Source of the DNA: Euptelea pleiosperma
Taxonomy: Eukaryota > Streptophyta > Magnoliopsida > Ranunculales > Eupteleaceae
Direction of reading: 5' to 3'
Assembly (NCBI GenBank): GCA_035048495.1
Contig: CM068552.1
Location: forward strand, 11,633,501-11,697,500
DNA length: 64,000 bases
Shown here: positions 33,090-46,455 of the stretch, piece after piece
Numbering within the stretch: position 1 is the first letter of the stretch
Layout of the letters: the number at the start of each line of letters is the position of its first letter
Position numbers and translations under genes: made by a program
The notes under the pieces: model-generated
Seen by the model: only the letters and a program-made list of their open reading frames with translations
The model's database searches: none
What the model was told of the DNA's origin: nothing

Positions 33090-33411
33090 TAGAACTTTGC
33101 TGACCCACCACAATATAAGCCACGTGGCGCACTCTTAGAGGACGCTGCCCGTATGGATGTTTGACAAATTTCTAGGTGGACCTACAACAAACAATTAGCC
33201 TGATTAGCCTGATTAGTGATTTCAAACCTTTTGATCTTTGTACCCAAAATAATAGTCAATAATGCTCAAATTCCTCCAATCCAATGCTTAGAAATCACTT
33301 ATCAGGCTAATTTTTGGTCTGTAGGTCCATCTAGGGTTGGGCTAAAGCCACGTGGGTAATATTGTGGTCGGTCAACCGTTTTGCTGACCGGCGCCGGTTA
33401 GCAAAGTTCTA
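33090..33411. mobile_element. MITE family A, complete copy
   Basis: Ends TAGAACTTTGCTGACC and GGTTAGCAAAGTTCTA are inverted. Inside are AATATAAGCCACGTGG on the left and CCACGTGGGTAATATT on the right. The outer ends differ from those of the neighbouring copy. Confidence 0.85.
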
Positions 33412-33539
33412 CACATAAGCGGGGAGGATGGTTTCTTCTCATCCTCCCTACCTGATGTGAGAGCTCTATGAATTTAACCCGCCAGAGTAAAAATGAAAAA
33501 AAAAAAAAAATTAAGAAGAAAAGAAAAATAGAAGAGAAG

Positions 33540-33827
33540 CTTCGCTTTATGGTCGTTTTTTCCAGCCATGGATTCTTCTTCTACTAAAAGCGAAGCTTTT
33601 GCTGCATTTATCTTTCTACTAAGGTTCCAACACGAAGAAACAATTACAAACCCTATCAGCTTTAAATCTCAGCTTTTCTTCAACTCTCCTCTCTTCAACA
33701 AAGATCTTCTCTCGATCTCAACGTCGTTGTTGAATTCCGTTGACTTCTCTGCGAATTCGGTCTCTGATTCTCTGCGATCATGCGGACGAGGAGAAGAAGA
33801 AGTTCTTGATGATGGATTCTCTCCATG
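33540..33827 (+). other. 5' leader exon of the DUF4378 gene
   Basis: A TTC-rich, gene-like stretch with frequent CTTCTTCT ends at CTCCATG followed by the consensus donor GTAAGTGAGG (33828). The 87-codon frame in it (33568) does not join in frame to the protein and is taken as an upstream ORF or chance. The next exon holds the true start at 35854 after an intron of about 2 kb. Confidence 0.55.
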
Positions 33828-35853
33828 GTAAGTGAGGATTTCAGTCTTTGTTTTCTGGTTGAATTTTGGTGTATTTTTGTGTAAATTAGATGAATTTTTT
33901 TAGCTAAAGTTTTCGGTTGTTTAGGATATCAGTTGAGATTGATCTTAAGGAACTCTTTTGAAAATTGCTAATTTGGTTGTTTGGATCAGAATCATTACTC
34001 ACAAGATGTTCTAATTGTCAGTGATTTATTATTGTTTTTTTTTTTTTGTATTATATTTTTGTCGGCTTGGAATCGAATAAAGAATTAGATGAAAGAAGTA
34101 TTCTCTGTTAGTTTTGAATTTTTTGGATTTTAATCAAAAAATAGGAGTGAATTTATTCTTTTTCCTTTTGTCGTGGATGTTTCAGGATTAAGAACTGAGA
34201 AAGAAATAGTGAAATGGTGCCTTTATTTAATTGTACTTCTCTGTTAAAGGCTACTTTTTTCTGGATGAATTGCTAGGCGAATTTTGAATTTCAGTTTATT
34301 TGCCTCTTTAATCATGAAAGCGCACTTGATTTCCTTATTATTATTATTTTTCCTTTTTTGTTGTCTTAGTTGTTTTCAATTTGATAATTTAGCAAAAGCA
34401 ATGTGAAAGAATTTTGAAATTTGACAGTTCTGCGTGTTTTTCCTGGTTAACTTTGGGTTGTAAATAACTATGGTTTATTTCTATTAATCTGATGATTACA
34501 TTTGGTTTTCTTTCTTTTCCTTTCTCTTGGATGAGATGTGAAGAGAGAAAAAAGAAGAAAGAATCTTGTCATTTGAATTTGGACTGTGTATTAAAACCAT
34601 AGCCCTTGGATGAGTGCGTTTGATAATAAAATCCACATATTGTGAATGAATCATGTTCTCCTAAAACAAATAATGTTGGATCAATAAACTCACCCTCAGC
34701 AAATTCATATTCTACATGTTCTGTTCTCTTAACTTTTATCAGTTAGGCATCTGGCGCTGGACTTAGTCCGTGTTGTGAGAATTGGAATTAAACATGGATC
34801 ATGATTTGTATTTCTTTCATACTGCATATGGTTTGTATGTTCACACATTCTCCATCGACCAGAGCACTAATTGGGACCACAGAGATTGTTATTGACTTCT
34901 CTGTCTTTTATTTCCTTTCTAAATTCCATGTCTGCATATTGAGTCCCAACTTTAATATTAATGTCTGTGAATTTCTTCTTCCAATTTCACCTGTAACTGA
35001 ATCTTCTTTATTGTTTTTTGACCAGAAATGTTTCTGGTCAAAAGTTTGGTTATAACTTCATCAGATTTTCAATTTTCATTCTTTATAGTTGATACTTAAT
35101 ATAATTTCACAGTTTGCATATTATATAGTCGATGGGATCTAAGTTCCAAAATGGTAGGCCCCCAAAGAATGGCCTACCAACGTTATACGATGCACGTTAG
35201 GATTGTGGGAAACACCATTCGATGGTCAAAACTAGGAGAGTTCCCACACCAAAAGTCTACTTGATAAGATACTTGTAACCATCCAATATATTGTGTTATT
35301 TTGGATGCCAAGAAAAAAAATTTGGTGAACACTCCAGGAAGAAGGAACTTCCTAGATTTGGTCTTCCCCCCCTTATGGAATTTTGGCGTTGGAGACGTCA
35401 TAGCTGAGCACCATAGATTTGATCTTCTCCCCTTGCATGCAAGGTACCTTTTCTACCATGCTGTCATTAGAACCCTATATTTCCTTTATATGGTTTTGCC
35501 TTTTGATTGATATAATACGGATCCTTGTCTAACTATTTAGTTTATTTGCTAACCTAAGAAGAAAGTAATTGTTAATAGGCTTTATCTTCTGATTATATTG
35601 GACCTTTACGATTTTGTTTCAAGATGTTGGTGCATCACAAAGCTTGTTTTCAGCTTTGTATTGCTTTCTTAACTGGTGTACGCTGTTCCACTATGTAATG
35701 ATTTAAACTCTATGTTGTGGTTTCGAGGGTTCTAAGCCAGGTGTTTGGCTATATTTATATTGGATAATGAATAATCTTCTGATGCTGCCATGGGATAAAA
35801 CATAGGTGCACTACTAAGGCAAATACAGCTTTTGGGAGGACTGATCTGACAAC

Positions 35854-38800
35854 ATGGGAGGCTTATTACACCTTTTTGACTTCAACCAGGGCAGCACGTC
35901 CCGGAAGTTACTGACACATAAGAAACACGTTGATGGTAAGTGTCATTATCTGGTTCTGTTTTTCTTTTTCTTTTGTGTGTGCGTGCTCGCATGAAGTGCG
36001 CGCGTGTGTGGGGGGAGGGTTGGCAGTGGGGAAAAGTGAGATCAAGTCCGCAGCTTCAAGGTTGTGACAAAAACATTGGTCAATGGCCATTTAGCCATAT
36101 GACATTAATCTCCTTTTGATGCCGGTTTATTTACCTCTAGAAGTGAACTATATCTCAAAGCTGAAGCTTCCCCTGAAACCAAACTGTTGCTAGAGTTTGT
36201 AACCCAAGTGGATTGTAGTTCCAAATAAACGTTAATGTAATTTATATCAAGAGTTGACGCATGCAGGTTAAGAGTTTGATCTCATCTTATGAAACATATG
36301 AAAAAGAGAAGAAACTCTAGTACAGTTGATATCAAGACGTTTGGGATTTGAAATTAGAAGAGTGTGTACTTCCCTTTGTAGCTGAGTGTGAAGAGTACCA
36401 TTGGCAAGTAAACACTCAAATGGAGGGAGTTCTTGTGATCATTTGTGATGAATGTTATCTTGTAATAGGCCCCTACCCTACCCTACCCACCTAAAGAAGG
36501 AGCATAGTAATTTAGGAGGATTATCCATTTGATTTTCTTTTCCCCTTCTTAGCTTGGGACCTAATACTTTGTTGATTCAACTCTTGCTCCAGGCCTTGAA
36601 GCTCCTAGAAATAGCTTGGAGCTGCCAATAGAAACTTCGCAGTGCTATGATGCCATGGGCGACAACGTACCGGTAATGTGTCTACTGTATGTTGTATTAT
36701 AGTTTTCTGGCTGATTGTATCTGCTCTATTCTTGTGATTTAATAGCATCTTCCTTCCTGATGTATAAAGCTGTTGAACCTAAAGATGTTTTGCTGTTAAT
36801 GGACATTTGTTTGGTCAATTGTCTTCATTTTCCTCCATGGTAGTTAATTATTAAGTACTCTTGCCTCTATGGAATGGGGAAGTCTAATGTTCCTTTTGCA
36901 TAAATCATAAATACGGTCTACCAATGAAATACGCACACACATAGTCTCAGGGGTTGGATCCATAACTGATGGTAGCAGCCAACTGACTTATTGCATCATT
37001 TTGGATGGATGGGAAAAATACGGTAATAAGGTCAATTGGGTCAATTTTTGAAGATCTACTAGGTGGGACATGTGACCATTAAATGATGGCTCCCAGCCCC
37101 CTTGAATGTGTGTGCAGCTGATGCCTGGACGATGGCTTCCACATACACACACACGCATATATATATTGTGGCTTAACATTTGATTTGATTGGCTTGGGTT
37201 AGGTTGGAGTTTTTAGCCAGGCTTATGTCATGATTTTGATTTCAAAAATTTGTATATATATAGTATGGGTCTTTTTGTGTATTGCATTAGTATCTTTTTA
37301 TATGACACATTTTGAATGGAACTTCTTATGCTTCGAACTTTCAGTATTCATATCAAGTGAAGCAGAACTCATCCAAAGATAACTGCTATCCAAATGGGAC
37401 TTCAATGAAGAAGTTGATTGATGAGGAGATATCAAAAGAACCAGAAAGTAGACGTAATGTACCTAGTGTTGTGGCCCGTTTGATGGGGATGGATATGTTA
37501 CCTTCAGACACAAAACCAGCAATCCTTGTAAAGGAGAGAAAGGAAAACACGGGGAACAATTTCCCAAGAAAGGAACAAATTCAAAATGGTTCAATTCGCC
37601 GAAGTCCTCTTGGCTTAAAACCTTCCAAGCAAACAGAATATGATTTACTTCCCCACAGTAAAGAAAGAGATCCTGACCAATCAAGCAACAACCTGAAGTT
37701 TGGGAAACCGCGGCCTCGAGAACATCCTCAAGAGGAGCAGCTACAGAAATTCAAGAAAGAATTTGAAGCATGGCAAGCAGCCAGGGTTTGGGAAAGTTCA
37801 AGGGTTGTTGAACTTGGTAGCATTCCTAGACAATGGCTTGCTCAAGAACACCTCAACAAAGAGAAGATGGCTCTCTACGCAGATTCTAAGAGAGTGACAG
37901 CATATGAGAAGCCTATAGAACTTAAGAGTCATAATTCACAGCCTGCAATAAAAACAAGCTCACAAGAAAGAAGTGGTTTACAGAATCATCATGGGTATAA
38001 GAGGGAAACATTCCAAGATAACCGAAAGGAATCAGTGACTTTGAGGAGCGTAACCAAAACTAGTGACTTTGAGCAGGTCCCCTTGATGAATCATAACGAA
38101 AAACATTGTAAATCTTCTGTACCCACAAGGATAGTTATCTTGAAGCCTGGCCCTGATAGGAGTGCCGGCAGTGAAGAGTCTTGGGCTGGTTCATCTGAGA
38201 TTGTAGAAGAGGAAGGGAGTATTGAAGATTTTCTTGAGGAGGTAAAGGAAAGGCTGAGATTTGAAATGCAAGGAAAGAGTACTAAAAGGGATATTGTGGT
38301 CAGAGGTGGTGGGATTGAGACCCCTTTCAGTGAAAGGCCCTCAAACCCGAAACAAATTGCTCGTCATATAGCAAAACAGGTCCGAGAAAGTGTTACTAGG
38401 GACCTTGGAATGAATTTGCTCCGATCAGAATCGACCAGATCATATAGAAGTGATATTCAGGTCAATGGACCAGGTTCCCCAGAGTTCATCAACAGAGACA
38501 CCAGGAAATTCTTGTCAGAGAGACTGAGGAATGTCTTAAAGGGGGAAACACATGTTGATGTCCCCACGATTGTCAGTAGCAGCTTGAGAGCTTCCATGTT
38601 AAATAGTGAGGGGAGCAGATTGAGACCAATTGGAGATGTTTTGAAGACTGGAAACAGGGGGAACTACTGGGAAAATGTGAAAGATGAACTGGAAATGCAA
38701 ACCAGATCTTTCAGACATGGACAAAAGAATGATGAGGTGCTTCACATGGGAGAAATGTCCCCAAGGAACCTCATAAGATCTTTATCGGCACCAGTATCAG

Positions 38801-40540
38801 GAACTTCATTTGGGAAGCTTCTTTTAGAGGACCGGCACGTTTTAACGGGGGCCCACATCAGGAGGAGACATGAAGCCACTGAGAATATTTCAGTGGAAGT
38901 GAGAAAAACCAGGAAAGAAAGGTTCAGTTTTAGAGGGAAAGTTTCGAATTTTAGATACAGGTTTACTCTTAAAGGTAAACTGTTTGGCCGGAAGATCCAA
39001 TCAGTGGAGGAATTAGGGAGCAATGACTCCGACTCTGTGAAGGATATTATGAGTGGACCAACTGTTGTGATGAACCTCGGAAATGCACAGGTGTGTCTTT
39101 TATTCTATATTTGTCCATTAAGTATTAGATTCATTTGTTTTTCTGTTTCTTTTCTTTTCGCTGAATAATGTATGTTATGTTGTTGGTTCTTAGGAGAACT
39201 CAACTGAGGTGCCTCCTAGTCCTGCATCAGTGTGCAGCAGTGCTCACGAAGAGCTATGTAGGCCAACAGATCATCCGAGCCCAATCTCTACATTAGATGT
39301 GCCTTTGATAGAAGATCACACTGTGCCGCAGGTTTTCAGAGAGATCAGCTCCAACCTTCATGGTAGGAAAAGTTGTTTAAGCTGTTAATAGCTTCAGATA
39401 CAGATTACATGTGTGCATGCATGTAGGAAATGGTTTTCTTGTCAGTCTGCATAACGAGAAATTCTAGCGGTACCCACAGGTAGCGCCACATTGTGTGTTG
39501 GACACTATCCATTGTAATGGTGTTTTGGTGGCATGGACACCTGTCCACCACAGAGTGAGTATAGGCGGGTACACGTACATCTAGCGTTCCTCTAATTCCT
39601 AATCATTCTCTCTAAACCCCAGCACATGGTGCATGAGTTGGTCAATTCACAGTCGAATTGATTGATCAACAAGCCAAAAAAATGGCAACTGGAGGATCCT
39701 AGTTATCTTTTGGATGTAATTTGCACTAAGTTGATTTTCTGCGTGTGATCGGACAATCTTGATTGTTCTGCATATGCACTGCCTGGATTTACCTGTATGT
39801 AAGGCTCAAATCACAGCCATCTCTCTCAAGAATGTAATGCACTATAAGTTGGTATCCAGAACTTGTATCTGAAACCTTTTGTTGTTTATGATTGCACAGA
39901 GCTTAGGAGACAATTGCACCAACTTGAGTTCGACGGGTCTGAAGACATGGCATTAGATGAGGAGCCCCTCGAGGCTGAAATAGTTGAGTTAGAAGGCCAA
40001 GCTGAAGCTTACATAAGAGATCTCCTTCTTGTTTCTGGGTTGTACGATGGATCATCCGATCGGTCTTTTTCAAGATGGGACACACTTTCCAAGCCGATTG
40101 GCAGCTGGGTCTTTGAGAAAGTGGAAGAATCTTACAGGAAAAAAGGCGAGGAGAATGAAGGAGATACCAAGGATCATAGTGAGATTAAGGTAAACCATAA
40201 GGTGCTGTTTGATTTGTTAAATGAAGCACTATCAATCATACTTGGACCTTCTCTGACCATGTCTACATTCAAGAGAAAGGTTATTGGTCCCTCCATATTG
40301 CAGATACCGCCGCCACGTGGAAAGAAATTGTTGGATGGTGTGTGGCGGATGATCCGCATGTATGTGTATCCTCCATCTGATTGCTCCTTTTATTCACTAG
40401 ACAGCATGGTGGCCCGCGATCTGGGGATGACCCCTTGGTCAGGTATGATGCATGATGATGTTGATGTAATGGGCAGGGAGATGGAGAGATTGATTCTAGG
40501 GGAGTTGATTGAGGAAACTGTGAGGGATATGTGGTTATAG
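35854..40540 (+). CDS. VARLMG-DUF4378 protein (TRM/LONGIFOLIA-type), 905 aa
   Basis: Five coding exons join in frame: 35854-35935, 36593-36672, 37345-39090, 39194-39362 and 39900-40540 (2718 bases with stop). All introns are GT-AG. The start MGGLLHLFDFNQGS follows an in-frame-free leader and fits the short conserved N-terminus of this family. VVARLMGM lies at residues 96-103 (DUF3741-type motif). A charged, probably disordered middle follows. The C-terminal DUF4378 domain (about 728-900) has EAYIRDLLLVSGLYD and KLLFD-like VLFDLLNEAL, and the protein ends LGELIEETVRDMWL. Proteins of this type (TON1-recruiting-motif family) help place cortical microtubule complexes and influence cell shape. Which member this is cannot be told. 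No stop, shift or missing block was seen, so it appears functional. Confidence 0.9.
39455..39600. mobile_element. Small MITE-like palindrome in the last intron
   Basis: TTCTAGCGGTACCCACAGG at the left faces GGGTACACGTACATCTAGCG at the right, with GGACA and TGTCC blocks between. It lies in the intron 39363-39899 of the DUF4378 gene. Confidence 0.4.
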
Positions 40541-42140
40541 TAGTGGGTGTATATTAGTGGTTTTTTGTTTTTTTCGCGCTAAGCTAGTGGGGTGTATATT
40601 AGTTATGGGCTGTTATGCGGGGGTATAGTGGCGTCGGACATCTAACGGGAAAGCCGCTTTTTTATTTTTTTTATTATTATTATTATTATTTTTTGATAAG
40701 CAGCTGGGAATGCAAGTTTAAGTGAGTGTTGATAGGGGATTGCACATGAATGTTTGTATCATTCATGGATGTACATGAATGTTTGTGATGTACATCCATG
40801 CCTTTGTAATGGATTTACTTGGAGTGACAAATGATATGTACATGGATTTTAGATTAATTTGGGTAATTGGATTTTTATATATTTGACTTTTTATTTTATT
40901 TTAAAGAGCAAACAAATATTTGAAGATGGTTATGACCGTTGGTTTGCACATTTTTTGTTAGTCTGTGTCGCATCTAAAAAGGATCTCAATCAAAGGTTAT
41001 GATAATCCCGATTATAGTTACTGGGAAATCTGCAAAATTCTTGCTTCTCTCGCTGGGTGTTTCTCGCATTATGATCCATATCTTGTATCATTTATGGATA
41101 GCCCATTAGGGTGCATTCATTGAACTGACATGGTTACCTGGCTTAGTTTTCATTTGTTGGGTCAACCCGGCCGTCTATGATTCAGATTGAGTTTACAAAA
41201 TTTCGGGCTGACGTTGACTTGACCCGATTAATAGCCAAGCAACCAAGTCATGCCAAACAAACTTGCCTACTTATTTTCATGTTAGGGTTGAGGGTTTCCG
41301 ACTATGGGTCAGGTTCGAGTTGTCACAGGTGCCAAGTTGAACCTTGACCCGACCCACCCATTGATACCCATAGAGCGGATGGAAGGGTGTTTGGATTTGC
41401 CATTTTTTTTTCCAAAGATGTCCTCAAGTCTCCCAAATCCGTTACCCGAAATCAATTTTTTGCTCCTTCCAAATAAGCAATATAACCGGAATGGCTAATT
41501 GTCACTGAAAGCCTTTTTTCAATTGAGAAGGATATTTTTGTCTAATGCAAGGTTTGAAGGGTCGCTCTACGTGCACACACGTATTTAAGCGGTGCACCCA
41601 CTCCCATTTCAAATTTTCAAGGCCACCTTTGGGCACCCACTCCTCTACCACCGCACCCCACTGTCCCTCTCTCTCTCATCTGTCTACCATTCTCTCTTCT
41701 TCTCTCCGTCTCCATTGCACCCTCTTACTCTCTCTACTGCACTGTCTCCCTCTCTCTATCTCTCCACTACACACACACTCTCTCTCTTTCTCACCTTAAA
41801 AAATTCACGGCCCATGTCGACAGTTTAGAGCCGACACGGAGAGGAGGGTGTTGGCCAGCCGCCAATGTGATGTCAGCAGGGCCTGTCGAGACCACCTTCT
41901 CCATGTTGGCTCTGAATTGCCAACAAGGGGAGTTTGAATTTTGTTTTTTGTTTTTTCGAGTTCTAGTTTTGTTGAAAGAGGGAGAGAGAGGGTGGGTGCC
42001 CAAACTAAAACACAAGGGTTTTTTGGTCTAAAATCCCATATGTTTTATGTGGGTGCTCAGCTTAAAGGAGCGGGCGCGGATAGAGCGACCCATGTTCAAA
42101 ACCATTGGAGTAGATTAGTAAAGTAGAAAGAGATCTCCCC
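40541..42140. other. Intergenic between the DUF4378 and SWP73 genes
   Basis: The first 300 bases are the likely 3' untranslated region, with a (TTA)n run at 40670-40690. A GGGTCAACCCGG / TTGACCCGAC-rich stretch lies at 41155-41360. CT-rich tracts at 41660-41790 and AG-rich leader-like sequence (42100-42250) precede the next gene. No additional gene was recognised. Confidence 0.6.
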
Positions 42141-42149
42141 CAACGAAAG

Positions 42150-42989
42150 CCCTAGAACCAGATAGTCAGATACCTCTCTCTCACTCTCACTCGCTTTGTG
42201 TGTGTTTTCTCTCTCTCAAAAAACAGAGAAAAATCTGAGCCCGAGGAGAGAGAAAAGGAAAGCATTCAAGAGGTCAGTAAGGTTCTCTTTCATCATTTCT
42301 AGGTTTTTTTTTTTTTTCTGTTTTTATTGCAAAAAACGCGCGAATTTCTCCTTTTTGTTCGCCTCACTTTCTTTTTTGCCGATGTTTCGCGCGTTTTTCG
42401 ACCTAGATTTGAATTTTTTTTGTCTTATTTTCTTTAATTTGTTCTTGTGTAGACTCTGTTTTGTTGATCGGAGCTTATTTTGGTTGAAGAACGATAAGGC
42501 TAGTTGAATTCGTTTTCAGGATCTCAGTTCTCGGATGAATTCGGGGCTTGATATGGAAGCAAAGAAAGAAAATTTCGATTTTTAGGAAATTTTAATATCT
42601 GGGTTTGCTGTAATGTTAAACCGAAATCTTATAGCTTAAGGATTTTTGTGTTTGTTCCGTTTATGGGGTTTTTTAAGAATAACAAGTTTGCCGTTGGCCC
42701 ACATGGATGAATCTCTCTTTCTCTCTCTGCTGCTTCAGTCTTAATTGTGTACATTTCTACTTGTATTATTGTATTTCTAATGTTCTCCAATTTATTTAAT
42801 TATCTATTTAAAATTGCATGCTGGCCAAAGAAGTGCTTTGCCTCATGCATTCGCATTTTCAAACAATGATTCATATAAAATTTAGGGCTTTGTTTGGTTT
42901 CAGCTGAAAATCAAGAGTTTTTAGAGTTTTTGTAGTTCCATGATTTCTGTTATTTTATGGAATTGAGCGGTTTCCTGTGTCGTTTGCAG
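42150..42989 (+). other. 5' leader exon and leader intron of the SWP73-type gene
   Basis: The CT-rich leader includes CTCTCTCTCACTCTCACTCG and AGGAGAGAGAAAAGG and ends near 42272 with AGAG before GTCAGTAAG. The intron ends at TTTGCAG (42989). An exon of 21 bases then leads to the ATG at 43011. A leader intron is common in such genes. Exact transcript start is unknown. Confidence 0.55.
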
Positions 42990-43010
42990 AGTCCAGTCTG
43001 TTAGGTTGCA

Positions 43011-45023
43011 ATGTCAGCTAGTAACAATAACCCGACAAGGAATGTCGGGGGTCCATCCCCGTTGGGTAATGCCGGAATGGTCTCGCCGTCTCTGCCCATG
43101 AACCACCAGGCTCATCTTCACAGTCAGTCACCGGTTCAAACACAAGGTGGATCTCACTTTCAGGGTCAGTTTCAGTCTCCTCTCCAGTCTCAAGCCCAAG
43201 CTTTGGCCCAGGCTCAAGCCCAAGCCCAAGCATTGGCTCAGGCTCAGTCACACCAAGCTCAAGCTCAAGCGGCACATGCCCAATTTCAAGCTCAGTTACA
43301 GGCTCAAGCACAATCCCTTAACCAGGCCCAAGCTACTGGGATTGGGCACATGGGTGCTTCATCACCCTCTCTTTCAACACCCGGCACTGCAAGTGTGAAG
43401 CGGATCCCTCAGAAACCTCCTGCACGTCCTCCTGGCCCCACCACTACCAACACAGTTTCTCCATTCAAAACTATGGAGTTAACCCCTGCTGCTCGTAGAA
43501 AGAAGCGGAAGCTTCCAGAGAAGCAGTTGCCAGATAGGGTGGCAGCGCTTCTGCCTGAATCTGCTCTATACACCCAGCTACTTGAGTTTGAGGCTCGGGT
43601 GGATGCTGCTCTTGCAAGAAAGAAGATTGACATCCAGGAATCCCTAAAAAATCCTCCTTGTATCCAAAAGACCCTTAGAATTTATGTTTTCAACACATTT
43701 GCCAATCAGATCCGCACAATTCCTGAGAAGCAAAACTCTGAGCCCCCTTCCTGGTCACTGAAGATAATTGGGAGGATCTTGGAAGATGGGGTGGATCCAG
43801 ACCCATCTGGAGTGATCCAGAAAACGAGTTCATCGTACCCGAAGTTCTCTTCTTTCTTCAAGAGAATTACCATATCCTTGGATCATAGTCTCTATCCTGA
43901 GAACCCTATGATTATATGGGAGAACGCTCGATCACCGGCACCTCACGAGGGCTTTGAAATTAAAAGGAAAGGGGACAAGGAATTCACTGTGAGTATACGG
44001 CTGGAAATGAATTATGTACCTGAGAAATATAAGCTTTCACCAGCTTTGATGGATGTTCTTGGCATTGAGGTTGATACCCGTCCGAGAATTATAGCTGCGA
44101 TCTGGCACTATGTCAAGGCAAGAAAATTGCAGAACCCGAGTGACCCTTCTATCTTTTCATGCGACCCACCTCTTCGGAAAGTATTTGGGGAAGAGAAGAT
44201 GAAGTTTGCCATGGTTTCACAGAAGATATCACAGCACTTGTCCCCTCCACAGCCTATACATTTGGAGCATAAGATCAGGCTTTCTGGGAGCAATCCATCT
44301 GGAAGTGCTTGCTATGATGTACTGGTTGATGTTCCTTTCCCATTACAGAAGGAAATGTCTGCTTTCTTGGCCAATACAGAGAAGCATAAAGAGATTGATG
44401 CATGTGATGAAGCGATTTGTGCTGCTATAAAGAAGATCCATGAGCACCGTAGGAGGCGAGCCTTCTTTCTCGGGTTCAGTCAATCTCCGGTGGAGTTTAT
44501 TAATGCTCTGATTGCTTCTCAAAGCAGGGACCTGAAACTTGTTGCTGGAGAAGCAAGTCGTAACGCTGAAAAAGAGCGTCGTTCAGACTTCTACAACCAA
44601 CCATGGTATGCTTCTTTATGTATTTTACTTTGCCTCACCATTTCAAGTTTTCAACTATATTTGTATATGTGTATGTATAGGGAAGTGTTCTCTTCACTTT
44701 GTCAGTTCAAATTATTCCCGAGCTCAGGCTTGTATGTGCCACATGGTGTAGGTGATGAATTGATTGGACCCATGTTGTAGATCTCATGGCCCAAAAATTA
44801 CTGTTTTTGAGTGGTCCAGTCCAAAACATCGCACTGTTTGGACTTTGTGTGTGTTGAGGAGACCATTGCACATATATATGATGGATACAATATAGTCATA
44901 CCTGTGGATGCATCTTCTAATGAAGTTCCCTTTTGGCTGAACTTTAATAGGGTTGAAGATGCTGTTATTCGTTATTTGAACCGCAAGCCAGCCGCAGGAA
45001 GTGATGCTCCTGGAAGCACATGA
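43011..45023 (+). CDS. CHC1: SWI/SNF complex subunit SWP73 (BAF60/CHC1-type), 555 aa
   Basis: Two coding exons, 43011-44605 and 44951-45023 (1668 bases with stop), joined at a TG|G Trp codon. The N-terminus is Gln/Ala-rich (residues about 40-110, many QAQAQA repeats), then a Pro-rich segment and [20 protein letters not shown]. The SWIB domain spans about 341-414 with [20 protein letters not shown] and [22 protein letters not shown] conserved C-terminal part with [20 protein letters not shown] ends at [19 protein letters not shown]. This is the SWP73/BAF60 subunit of ATP-dependent chromatin-remodelling complexes in the nucleus, and its length is close to the Arabidopsis homologue (about 530 aa). 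The frame is intact. The N-terminal Q/A repeats are longer than usual, which probably explains the extra length. The symbol is by homology; A or B paralogue is not determined. Confidence 0.95.
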
Positions 45024-46455
45024 ACTGAGGATTGTTGAATTTGCTTATGGAAGGGTAAACATATTATTGACCATCTGACTTCACATCGATAGATCCTTTT
45101 GACATCCTTTTTGGATATTGCGGGGGTTATTTCCAGCTTTATCATGTTGGTTGAGGAGTAATGGATAGTCTTGAAAAAGCACATATGCTCACTCGCACCT
45201 GCTCGGGGTTCATGATTTGCTATATTAAACCAGCATGGTTTCATTATTTTATCTTTTCTCTGTGTCTAAAGTCTGAAATGAAAAGTTCATTCCTGCACTG
45301 GGTTTCCAGTTAAATTCATTGCATGGATCCTGAAGGAAAACTAATGTGGACTTCTGCTCAATTTTCTTCAACCCAAATGCTCTGTAAGTTAAAAGGTGAT
45401 ACTGATTTATTTCCTTTTGATTCTCTTATTTACTTTCAGAAGCTAATCCAATGGTCTTGTACTCTGTTTGTGCCTATTTGTAGAATGAGAAATGAGATTT
45501 CGTGTTTTTTGTAAAGGCCAAGTAGGTATCCATCATACACGTTTTGTTTAATATGTCATGGATCCAGCGGCTAGCTCGTCCTCATCGGTGGTTCTGTAAA
45601 CTAGGAAGTATTAACTTTTTGTTGGGTAAGTCATGGAAGGCTCATCTTCCATGGAGAAATTTGTGGGGCCCAAGAAAGGAAATTAGTGTAACTTGGTGCC
45701 TCTAAAGGAATTTTCTTGTGGATATGGTTAGGTCAGAAACACAAAAGAGTAAATCACATAGGTATGAGTTCTTTGACTTTAAGGCTCATTATTTTGGTTT
45801 AAATTCTGTTTCTAGGGAGTTTGCATGCATGGGTGGATTATATATCACCCCATATCTTTGTTAGTTGACTCGCTTTTCTTATTTATAGTAGTGGAAGCTG
45901 TTGTTCTGAGTTACAGGTAGAGGTTTTGGGTAAGACCGTAAGGGTATGGTTTTAGGTGTTGGCTTGCTTGGGAGTTGGGACTTTGATCTCGTGGTAAAAT
46001 TATTGTTGTATTAGTTATTATCTTCCTTTTTTCAATATATTTTTTACTTTTTCTAAGGTATCACATTAATTTAACATATATGTACACAGCTGAAACAAAT
46101 TCTTGCACACAGATCACATACCCAAACTCATAAAGTTTTGGGTCAGTATGTAGCGCACTGGGGGGATTTGAAGAGTCGGAAGAGTTTTGTTTTTAATTGG
46201 TTGTTTGAACTCCACTATTGTATCTTGAGGCCCATATCAAATCAAATCTAGAGTTAAAAAGGCGGACAATGAGTGCTCTATATTGTGGAGGACATTGTAG
46301 CGTGATGTTTTACTCTAAAGATGTTGGGCCTTTGTTGGGATCAAATCAAAGAGAAGATCAACTCATATGTCGGATTTGGTGACAGAAGATGATGTGGGAA
46401 CATTCTACTGTGATAGTCTGCAGCTACATCGGACCAATGAAGAGAGCTAGAGCAT
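45024..46455. other. 3' untranslated region of SWP73 and intergenic sequence
   Basis: The first 250-500 bases are probably 3' untranslated. No further gene is supported. A hairpin with CATGGAAGGCTCATCTTCCA occurs at 45634. Confidence 0.6.

Larger units (their letters stand above)
32380..33453. mobile_element. Composite unit: two family-A MITEs between inverted repeats
   Basis: AGGAAGGATGAGAAGAAGCC (left) and GGTTTCTTCTCATCCTCCCT (right) are inverted copies of about 30 bp. Between them are two complete family-A MITEs. The unit ends about 90 bp before the leader of the DUF4378 gene. Confidence 0.45.

Noticed and set aside
33568..33831. 87-codon frame in the leader exon of the DUF4378 gene
   Set aside because: It ends just past the donor and is not in frame with the real start at 35854; at best an upstream ORF.
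41545..41828. Overlapping frames rich in Leu and Ser
   Set aside because: Produced by a CTCTCT-rich tract; typical of a leader or low-complexity DNA.
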